64,000 bases of DNA from Ischnura elegans (Eukaryota > Arthropoda > Insecta > Odonata > Coenagrionidae). The stretch covers positions 88,381,851-88,445,850 of the forward strand of contig NC_060256.1 in the NCBI RefSeq assembly GCF_921293095.1, given 5' to 3'. Below the pieces are notes generated by a model that was not told the origin of the DNA, made no database searches, and saw nothing but the letters and a program-made list of their open reading frames with translations. Shown here one piece after another: positions 35,001 through 47,000 of this stretch (position 1 is the stretch's first letter; every line of letters starts with the position of its first letter). A program made the position numbers and the translations under genes.

Positions 35001-38000
35001 TCGTTGAGGTATTGATGTCTTTGTTTAGTATGTGCTTGTTGCATGTGTAAATGTTGTGTGCATAGTGAAAATCTTTAATTCAATGAAGTTGCTTTTATAT
35101 ATGTAGTCATTGTTATCAGAAAATTTTACAATTGCTTAATAATTGTCAATTTATTGTTTTGCATTCATAATTTTCCATTTCTTTCCATGCAGTGGTTTTT
35201 ATTGGTATTATCACTAACCACGGAATTCATTTGTGTGCTATCCAAGGATTCTCCGTATCCCAAACCATGTATCATACTTTATTCCCATTCATTTTTGCAT
35301 CTCCTTTCATTGTGCTCTTGCCTTGTCTTCTAATCATGTGCTGAATTCATGTATACTCATGCATCTTATTGCGTAAGGTATGCATTCCTTTGGGTTTAGC
35401 TGTTAACACTTATACAATGTGCATTAAACAAGATAATTTTATCACTGTGAAAAGTGGAATGCATTCCTATAAGGAGAGTTGCTGGGTGTTTGATTTCCTT
35501 AAGACAATATATACATATTCCTATTACAAGCCTTGGAAAAGATAATTTTTAGTGATGGGTCAGTTCGATTCCTCGATTCTCGGCCAAGAACCGGAATCGA
35601 AAACGAGTACTTGCCAAAGCGAAAAATCGATTCCGATTCCAGTAGTACTTCAAACAACAAAATAAACGACCGCGTTTCCAACAGTCATTTGAATTTTCGC
35701 GCCACGTAATCGTAATAACAAAACACATATCTTCTTGGGATGTGCGAGTACTCGAAAATTCAAGTCGATCGAGTAGTTGGTACTCGACTCGAGCGTTCCG
35801 AGTCGCATTACGAATGTCGAGTCGAGTAGTTAAGGTTACAGTGCTTTCGAGGCTAGTAGGTACAGCAATCTGGCGATAGGAAGCGCTATCATGAAACTCA
35901 TGTAATAATGCAGTTTTTAAAGCCGATAAGTCACTCTAATGCCTTGGCCTGGTAGTTTCAGCTTGCCGAATACACTATAGTTGTCGACGTGGGCGCCGAA
36001 TACCTTTACGCCAGCCGCAGCGGCCGATCGTCTTCCTACCCGGCGCACACTGGTCTGAAATCGGAAAAAGCTGGAATAAAGTCCAAAATGACCTTTTTGG
36101 GGATAGAGACTTGAAACTCAGCGTAAATACTCATAAATCATTACCAAATATTGCTTTATATGCCATTTCACATAAATACGAACCTTTAGTGAGATACAGA
36201 GGCCCAAGCATGACCAATTTTTCAATGCCACGCGAGATATCGTTTTTCCTCAAAAAATCTTTGAATTTATCCAAGTGGTTTTGCGTTGGTGTGAGTTTTA
36301 TGGAATATAAAACGCAATATTCCTTTGATCTGGTGCTTTGCCTATACTTTCAATGACTTTCGAAGATTTTGGCTCTCATCTGTCGGGTTTTACAACGCAA
36401 AATGGCCGACCCGTTTTTCACGTGAAATTTGACATAAAGTAGACATTATCTTTCGTTTACGAAAAATATAACTCGGAAAATTTGAACCGCAATATAAAGT
36501 AGAGATTTCTAAAGAGTACTAATAAGAAATCTTGAAAAGAAAGTTTGCGAAGAAGGAAATAAGAGCGATTTTTCAATCGCGCATCAAGGCTGAGCTACAC
36601 GCTGCGGAACTTTAAGGCTCGGTAACAGGCCGATTTTTCAAGTTTTTTAAAAACATTAGTCTTGAAAATCGTCATTTAAAGCATAGATAATCGTCTTCAT
36701 TGACTTAAAACACTAAACTGAGGATGTTAAAAAGGATTATGTATAGATCGACTTGACCATTTAGCGCATTACTCGAGTGAAAATACTAAGGATTGGATAT
36801 TTTTTGGAACCATCCCACGCATAAGAAATATGCCTCGGGTATTGAAGTAAAGTGAAGAAATTAAGTCAGCATGCTTAAGAGAGAGAAAAAAGAACTATTT
36901 CCGTGAAAGGCAACAACCGATACCCTTTTTCCCTTTCCACCTTCGCCGAGGTGAGTCGGGCGGTAGGGGGAGTTTTCACACCACAAGGCTCTTTTAGCCT
37001 TTTTTATTACTGCGACCGTCCGATGTGATATTCATTTGTAGCGTTTAGTTTCTTTCTTCAACTTAAAGCAAGAGATTTTAAGGTTGATTTAATGACGTGA
37101 GAAGTATAGCATTTTTTTTGGCTCTACAAAACTAAAGTTTAGTTCTATAGTTGTTCGCTTCGACCACTTGAATTCCATGAAGATTCAAGATCCAAAAAAT
37201 CGTTGATATAATTTTTAATAAAAATTCCAAAGTTTCTGAAATCTTGCAAATTTGGTGGGAAAGTACATGCCCAATAACACACATGTGTAGCAGAAGGCAA
37301 TTTTCTGCAGGCAGCAATACTATAACATGGAGACGTCAAAACCTGCTGGCTGAGCATGTAGAATAATTGGTTTTTCTGCTTGAGAATTTGAAAGGGCCAA
37401 ATATTACATAGATTCATATACGTAGTATGTAATCTTTATTACAGCTATGAAAATTTCTGTACTCAGGTATATTCTGTTTTGAAATATAGCTATTATATTT
37501 TAATTACATAGTAATTATTTGAAAGATGCTTTTGTCAACTGACTCTTTCACGGAGTAATATTTTTTTAAAGTGGTTTTCTTGTTGCCTGGAATTAAGTGA
37601 TATTTTTCTTGGAGCCTATGGCATCAGAATCGATGGAATCAGTATCGGTAGAATCGGAATCGAAATGTCAGAATCGGAATCGGGATCGGAATCGATAAAA
37701 TTTTGGAATCGACCCATCACTAATAATTTTTATAAATATTTATTCTTACAAATATTTTTAAAGGTAAATGGCCCTTGCTTTAAGTTGTTTTCTCATGAAA
37801 TGTTGCCAACTAACACAAATAAATGAAAGTAAAAGAATACCTTATGAACATTTTTGTTTATAGAATTGACTACAATTTAGGATTTTCAGTAAATATTCAG
37901 CCAAAACAAATTTTTGTTCTCTCCTTCACCTCTTGACTCTACAGGGTTTGATATAATAGAAGTAAGAACCCATTGTCGTCTTGAATTTGGATTTGTTCAG

Positions 38001-41000
38001 CAAAAACCCCTGTCATGGCATAGTTACCCTAAACTACATTAGTGATCTACTTTCACAATGATGCCATTCAGTTTAGGAGACTATATTCATTACTCTAGTG
38101 GATTGGCTACCTGGGTTTCATGATGAGCATTGCTTCTAGCCATTGACTGTTATGGATTTCGACTAATATATAGACAAATAAGATTTAAGGCAAACAATAG
38201 AGTTAATTTGCCTTAAAAGAGAGAGATTTATGTGTACATACTTGTAGATAGTCCACCTTCGATCAAATGAGGGATAAGGGCAATACATATTATTTGGCTT
38301 AGCTGCATTGGAAATATTTCACTGAGGAAGGAATTTACCTGGTTGCCAAATAGGGCTAGTCTAGCTAATAGCATTAAATAGTGAAATTATTCTGTACGAT
38401 GTGTGAGTGTAATCCCTCTGAAAAATCTTTTGTGGTCCTAACTACTTTATGCTTTTTTGTTTATGCTGCATCAACTATGTACTTATATTTGTCGTGTGAT
38501 GTGAATTCATGCGCAATATAATGCTCAATGAAACTGGTATAAGTTTCATGCATATTTTTTTAATCCTTAGCAGAGGTGTGAATAGGTTCAATGGTGAGAT
38601 GTCTGTAATATTTTTATTTCTTTAATTGCTGCATGGAATGCATGCATATTCGTAACCCTGATTTTGTTGGAGTTAATATTTTATTTGGGATAATCACATT
38701 CTCATTTTCATATTTGAAGCTCACAAATCTGGCTCACAAAATTTGATTTTAGGATTCATTTCGTGGATATTCATGCAGGGCCCTCATGAAAAGTGTGGGG
38801 TAACCAACATGTATATTTATCAAAAAAATATATGTTGTGGATCTAGGTGAATAATTAATAAATTGCCCACTTTTATTCCCTTACTGGGCTTTGCATAGAC
38901 TGTTAGAGGGAAACTCAACTATGCACAGGGACGATGGAACAAGGGGAAAGGCTTTGCTGTTTAGTGTCAGAGTTTTTGAATTTGGAATATTTTCCAGGAA
39001 AAATTCAAAGGAACTTCCAGTTTTCTAACTTTTAATGGATAGGTCTCTATTGGTAAGGTCGAACCAATTTTCAAGCCTACAGCTCCTTAATGAAGTGGTC
39101 GAAAACATTTTTGGAATTTTGTGTGTTCCGGGTTGCGTCACTTAGGAAAACCCTATTTCTACCATTGAAATCTCTGGAAATTTTGTTTCGAACCGCAAAA
39201 AGAAGTTCATATATATTTTTTTAATCCATAGCAGAGGTGTGAATAGGCTTAACTCAGGCAAGATCTTGCAGAACTTTGATAGAGTATAGAGATATGTGTA
39301 GTATGTACTGTCAAATTATTAAAAACATTCAATGTGAGGAAATAGATTTTGCGCTAGTAGTTAGGAATGTACCAAATAAAAACAAAATTTCCACCATTTC
39401 TAACCTTTTGGGAAGGAAGGTTGTGGAAAGTGGAGGTTTTCTGTTTTTTCCTCCGAATCATATTCTATCCTCCACCTCTGTGCCAAATTTCAGATAGCCG
39501 CCATTTCTGGAAGTGGTCAGGAATTTGTATCCACGCTGGTCTAGGGGGCTCCTCCATAAAAGAAACCTCTAAACAGCTTTGCTATGCAACCAAGATAAAT
39601 AGAGTTATTTTAAATTTTATAAAATTTGGATGTGAAGTAACAAATACACAGTTGAAATTACACCTTTTAATCTAAGCTTTTATATCATTGTTAATTTTCA
39701 ACTCATTCCTTTATGGAGAAATAACATTGAATCCAAAACATTGAAACTACATATATTGTGTAATTTTTCATCTGGATTCATGACTGTAGTTTTGGGGTTG
39801 TGGTGCGACTAGGGGAATAACTTGAGCAGTGAGTACAGCTGACTCAAAAACCACTTTCATAAGAAGTTGAAAAATTTAGTGACTGAAAAAAGAAACACAA
39901 ATGTGTAGTGAAATCAATTACAGTTCATTTCAGTGAGATTCAAGCACGTTGTTGCCCCCTGGAACGTACACATTATAAGGAAATCAACTTGGGAAAGGAA
40001 GTTTACTCATTGTTATTAGATTGAGGGATGAGGGATGAACCAGATACTGTTCACAAGGCTTCTGCAAAGGAAATGACATAGGTGGTGAGTTTGTACGGAA
40101 AATGTTTGAGGAGTGAGGATGGGGAAGGTGGAGTGGTTCTGGTGAAATATGCCATCCCACGCTTTTCTAGAGTCCACCCAGGTGGCTGCAAATACACAGA
40201 TCATGACTCGAATTAAGTTTATGTTACAGGGACCATATACGAGAGGGTATTGAAAAGTAAGGTCTCATTTTTTTTTAAATAGAATATTTTTTTTTTCAAC
40301 TTTGCGTGTATCATTGTAAAGGGGCACGTGCCCCCCCCCAGACTCTTAAAAAACTATGCAAGATTTTTAGTACGGTCTCACTATCATTGCGTTCATTTTG
40401 CATTATGAGATATCCGTGTGCCCTCCCCAAACCCTTATAAAATATGCTCAATTTTAAATACGGTCCCATTTTCATTGCGTTCATTATGTATTACGAGGTA
40501 TCCGTGTTCCCCCATCACTGATCCTTAAAAAATATGCAAGATTTTTAATACGGTCCCATTATCATAACGTTCATTTTGTATTATGAGGTATCTGTGTCCC
40601 CCCCCAGACCCTTAAAAAATATGCAAAATTTTTGATATGGTCCCATTATCATTGCATTCATTTTGTATTATGAGGTATCCTTGTGCTCCCTCCCCCCCAG
40701 AAAGAAATCTTGATACGGTCTTCTTTGTGCCCCTCCCCAGAAAGAAATCCTGGATCCGCCCCTGCCTAGGATCATAGAAGAAGACACCTCGGAATGAAAA
40801 ATAGTGTGGACAAACAGCAGACTCCCGACTTTCCAGCTGCGCTTTATCCGTGTTGCAGATTATCCGTGCATGATTTGCACTCTCGTTCAATTTCTTCCTC
40901 GATCTTTATTTTTTTAAATAAAATCAGACGCAAAATCATCGGAATCACTGCATTAACCCTTGGCTACATGTGCCCGTGAGGATAGCGCCAGTGCACACTT

Positions 41001-44000
41001 GCGGCTTTTTTGCCACACTTAAATATTTTTGGTTTTTTCCTAAATATACATTAAAATTTTAGGGTATTTTAATGCATTTGGATAAAATTTCTAATATTAA
41101 AAGCACTTTAAATATTTTCTCTTTCATTAAGATTAACAAAAAATAAAGCATATTGGTATGCAAATTTCTTCGTAAAGACTTTGAATATTTTTTCTTAGGG
41201 GTTGCAGACGATTCTTGGTCGAGGAAAAGGCAGCGAAATAGAATACCAAAGTGTACCACCAGTGATCTCCACGCAGTGAAGGCGTTATATCGAATTTTCG
41301 AAAAATGCTGCAAAATCCCCGCTTAGCGTGTATCTAAGGGTTAATGCTAGGATACACTGGGCTTATTAGTTCCGTTAGAATCCTCTTCGTATAACGGAAG
41401 CGATCGCGCTTAAGCTGCATTCACGGGAGTACCGTCCTTCTGTTTTCCAAGCTTCGCAGTGCGCAACCACGCTTCGTGATCACGGATGCACGTCCCGCAG
41501 CAGTTGCAACCCGGGAAACTTATGCGAGAAGCGACTGCGTGGTGTGGTGCCTAACAGAGTAGTTTCCGACGTCGAGCAGTGGTTTTGAAGCGTTTGTGCA
41601 AACCACTTTTCTGTATCCATAGTCACGCAGCCACGGATGTGTGGTTTCTGAAATCAGGCCTTACATGGAGCATTAATAATAAGAGCACAACCATGTTCTC
41701 GCTGCTAAAAAGATCGCGAACTGGCAAAGAAAGCTCTCGATGAGTCCAGGAAGCACTTAAAAATAACAGAATTACTGCATAAATAATAATATTGCTTGTT
41801 TTATGTAAATTATGAACATTGCAAGACATTTCAGTTAAAGTTTGGTTTACCCGTGTTTTCCGATTATTCGAGCCATCCCTTCCCATCATCAGTAAACTGG
41901 AAAAGAATCGATGCGGCTAAGAAATAGCCTAACTCACAGTCAATGCCTTATGTGCTGCAGTTTGCTGTTAAATATCTGCAGGCGAACGATAGACAGCTTC
42001 CTGCCCACCCTATTTTTTGCCGGAATGCCAAGAATCTGGGGAACTAATTTTTTCGTTGGCGTGAAGGGTTCCACAGTGTTGCGCAATGAATGGCTGCATC
42101 TTTTCGGGTTGCCAACCATGTTCGTTGTTTATTTAGACAAGAGAATCGCCTTCATTCCAGGTGGTGTCATCAGGTTATGAAGTGGTGATTATTCGGTGGT
42201 TTGCCCATTGTCTTGGTCACATTTGGCTCCAGGAAATCCCTATATTTCGCGGGAGTTATTTGAGAATTCATCAAAATATCCCAATATCCACTAAGCTTCA
42301 ACCGAAAAGACGGAGATAAGCTCCACAATGTGTGGAAGAGGCAGTTTAAATCCGCAAGCCAATCAGAAGGACAGAAGAAATCAAGCATCAAATGGAACCA
42401 AGATGACGGTCTATATGAGGCAGGCTACCCAGATCTTTACCACTTCATCCTGAAGACGCCTGCTGGAACACAGGGTTAACTGTTGTCATTATAAACAAAA
42501 AACACAGTTGGAAACCCCAGAAGATGCTGCAATTTATTTTTTCATTAATCTTAATTTATATTTATCGCTAATTTTTTTAAATCAATAGGCCTTAACACTA
42601 GCACCGCTGTGTTTTTTCCCATACCTTAAAGTGCCGGGAGAGGTCATTTTAACTGGTAGGTGTTTTCTCTTGTTGTGGTGGTATGTGTAAATAATTTCTT
42701 TCTATTTTGAAGTACGTACATGCTATTATTTCATTTTTAATTCAAATTTATAATGCTTTCAAATAAATAAAAATTTTAAACAATTTAGTTTTCCAACTTG
42801 AACACACTTTGATAGGTAAACTGAGGTAGTCTATGCTATAATTCTGTGATATAACAGCATAGCATAAAAAAATGAGTTGTGTAGAAACATGCAGACAATC
42901 AGTTGTGAATTAAATCTGTAAAAGTGACTGCTACTCATAATGCCAGAAAAAATCTGATTTCAAAGGACTCTAATAATAAGCAGAACATTAATGGTACAGG
43001 TCTTAATGACAGCCCTGGCACTTTTAGGTATAATAGAAACTATTTTATAATTCATGCATAAAATTTTTTGGGATGTAGGTAGTTCTGAGGACGAACATTC
43101 ATTAACAGTCACAAAACATGAGCAATTTTTAACCATCGCGAAGAGGAGACCATTTTAAATTCAAAAAGGGACAAAGTGACTGCCCTTCCAGTGTTAAGAT
43201 GATAAAATAGCACGAGCCTTTCTCTCCCACCTACACTCATCCACCCACCCCTACTTTTTACTCTCCACATTATTGAGTTTGCAGTGTGCCAGATTTGTGA
43301 GCTATTAATTATGTTTTACTTTCATGATTGTATAATTGCTGTCCATTTACTTTTCAGGGGGTAACGTGGGGGTTAGCCAGAAAGAGGAGTGCCTCAATCA
43401 CGACATAGCTCTCTTGAAGGACGATATTCAGAGTCTAAGGATTGAGTTGCAAGGCATGAAAGCAACGCAGAACGCCCCATTAAATCAATCAAACAAGTAT
43501 GCTCTTCTCAGCTCTTCTCCCTTTCCAGTGATATTTTTAACGTAGCACCTCTTTAATCGCACGCCTCACTTGCACCTTGTGTAGTACCTTGTGGCACTAG
43601 ATACATATATTGAATGAACTTTGAAAAATGGGAAAATAAGTGCAGTCATGCCTCAGTTAAACCCTTAGGAAGCTTCTTAACATGTTGCGTACGGATGGGG
43701 AGAATTCTCGTCATTTTTTTCTCGAACGTTCCGGACGGATGACGAAGATTCTCGTCATTTAGGCGCGTCGACCTAAACAATTTAAAGCATACAATACATA
43801 TTCGTTAGTACGTTTTCAGTTGTTGTTCGTCATTCATAATGAATTGATGCATCATCACGTCTGATTGGGTGAAGTTATATTCTAAACATTAGCTTTTTAA
43901 CCATGTTTAAACCAAAGGCATTACGCCCTAATTGGCTCATATTTCCAATCTCAACTCCTCCACACAGAATTGGCATTCCTAGGAATTTAAATACCCCGCT

Positions 44001-47000
44001 ATACAACGTGTTAAAACTCTTTTTTGTGTAATGGGTCATAATTCTTGGAACTGAGTGGCAGGTAGCTTATGTAGGCAGAAAGATATACTTCAGTTTCCTC
44101 ATTCTATTTGTATTAGCCAGCCGAGAGCTCTCAACATGCTCTAATCATCACCACAAGTCAACAAACCTAAGGTTGGTTTGTCATAGCTCTCTATTCCACT
44201 CTTCTACACGCTAGCCTTTTCATAGGTGTATGTATCTCCTCTTTCAGGGTTCCCACTCTACCTTAAAACCGTGAATAAGCCGTGAATTTTGTCTACCGTG
44301 AAAAAACCTGGAAAAAGCCGTGAATTTCGTCGTAAAGCCTTAAAAACCTCTCAAACTTGATTGTAGAACTGCAATTGACTGTTCAAAAGAAAAATCGATA
44401 TGCCGATCATGTTTCTAGGTCAGTAACTCGCAGACACCGTTTGTCCATGCATTTGTTTGCACACGTATATTCGAAGCGCAATTATTGGTCCGTGTGCCAT
44501 GACGAGTAACAGATGTTAAGGCTGTGATTGGAAGACCTTTAACCAAAGTGCTCATTAACCCTCGCAAAAAATCAGACACGTCTTCACTTCCCTGCCACCC
44601 TCCATTTTCCCCCTAACAACATTTAGCCGGCTCTAAATTTTGCTAACGATAGGCGACGTCATAAGAGCACTTTCATTGCTTCGTTTGCATTGCCGGCGTT
44701 TATAGTGTTTGTTAAATTTTTAGTAAACGTGCGGCTGGTGATTTTGACATGATCAATATTTATTCCTAGAATAAAAAAAACAAACCATGAATTGGACAAA
44801 ATATAGACCGTGAAAACCTGGAAAAAAACGTGAATTTTATAATTCAGTTACAGTGGGAACCCTGTCTTTTACATCCTAATTAATCTGTCCTATGTAATTC
44901 ATTCGGACTGCCCCTTGCCCTTCTTTCCTTCTACCTGTTCGTTTGCGATTGTTTTCATCGGGCCATCATGCCTCATAATGCAGCCAACTAAGTTTTCCGG
45001 TCTTCTCCTCTGAGTTTTTGGAAGACTTCTCTCTCTCTTAGTTCTTCCATATTACCTACTAGGTCCATCCATTTTATCTTCATCATTATTCGGTAACACC
45101 ATGTGTCGAATGATTCCACTATTCAGATTGATTGTTGGCAAGTTCACCAAGTGGAAACTAGAGATGGGTTGAATAGCAGATTTCTCGAACTCTAATATTA
45201 AATCATTGCTCGAATATTCTAATACCTCGAATACTAGAATTACGCAAAGCATATTAAACGTACGTTACTTCTTCTATTTCACTTGATGAATGGATAAATG
45301 AAAAGGTAAGCAGTGGAACCTCGATCTATCGATTTTCAAGGGGATGGACGAAAAAAATGATGAATGTGGGAATGTTTAACTAGGTTGCCTATGCAGCAGG
45401 AAACCCAGGATTTTGACAAGTAATTGGGATTTCCTTTAAAGGATTCAAACAGGAATTCAGCTGATTAATGGAATATTTTAATTTTATGGAAACAATTTGA
45501 GCATATAGTTGATTCAGCTAACATCATTTTCAAATATCCGAAGGGGACACACCACCTCGCGAAAAAATGATTCCATTCCGTCCCAAAACACATCTCACCA
45601 CAGGAAGGAAATTGAAAAGTACACACAAAGTATTTTTAAGTGAGAAAACAACAATTGTGGGAACAATATGTGTAAAAATTTAAGTGGGCTCAATTGCAAT
45701 TACATAGTCAAATTTGTAATTAATTATAATTACAATTTACTCTTTGAAAAATTTATCAATAGGATTTCAAATAGGATTACAATTTCTTTTGCTCGTTTAC
45801 ATGATGTGGATCAATTCTCTGTCAATATTTTCTCAAACAGGGAGTCATAGCGTGAACAAGCTTTTGAATTATTGTTCCATGCCATTTCATAACATAATAA
45901 TTAAAATCTTTGATTAAGGTATAAGTGATAATCCTCCACCAAAAAATTACACCTGGCGATGAGGTTAATGTAGCTGAACTGCCTTTCAGTCAGCACATGT
46001 GCATTTCAAATTTTCACTTTTGATTACTCTAATGTTACGATTATTCGTACTAGCTTTTGAGTTGATTACAAGTAAAAATCACTTTTTTCAAGTATCAATT
46101 ACAAGCAAAAATGATCATAGATATAATTGTTTACAGTAATTCATAATTTTTCCTTCATTGCATCATTTTGATGGAAATTATAGTAATAATAATTCATACA
46201 TCAGAGTATCACTGCATGACTCTGCTATGCTCTCGCGTAGGATTCATTAATCAATACAGACCACAGTACTTTTTTCTTTATTTTCCTCATTTTTGGGGGT
46301 TCAGTCCATCTTGACATGTGCCCCTGACTGAAAGAATAGGTAATTAGGCAATAGGTTTTCCAGTTAAATGCATATACATAATGTATTTGGGATAAATGAG
46401 ACATGACTGCAAGTGCAGTAAAAAGAGTACATATTGAGTAAAAATATATTTTTCAATTATGTAGATCGATCAGGTTTTTTTTCTACTAGAATTTATTTTC
46501 TCCTTCCTATTATCTGTTTCAATAGTTTTGTTTTTATAAAATCCTAAGCTTGAGTCATAGCCTTCAAGAATAGGTTCTTGTAGATCCTCTGACTCATATT
46601 TTCTGTTTGCACGCTGCCTATGGCTTCCCGGGCAATCTCAGGTTAATGGCACAATCATTATTCTTCTCAGAGACTGTCTTTTTAACTGCATTTCTCGCAA
46701 TGTTTCACGTATATATATTTCAGGTACTCCTTAGCAGGATAATCCTATTGCTAGTTTTGTGGGATTTCTTATGAGGAAAACTTTGAAACAATCTCTTGTG
46801 GACCAACTCTCTGTAATGGACCAATCACACTCCACATCTTATGAATGCTTTACCTCCCTTAGTTAGATTAGGATTACTATTCAGAGCTTTTACAGGCCAG
46901 GGTAAAGACAGGGGATTTGTAATGATACAGGAATTTCAAGAAGAAGTAAGGGAATCTCATTCACTGCAATGGGGAAAATTCATGTCATGTCCGAAAATTC

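Noticed and set aside
38545-39260. A direct repeat of ~45 bp flanking 640 bp, possibly long terminal repeats
   Set aside because: Too short and imperfect for LTRs; no primer-binding site, polypurine tract or retroviral protein in between.
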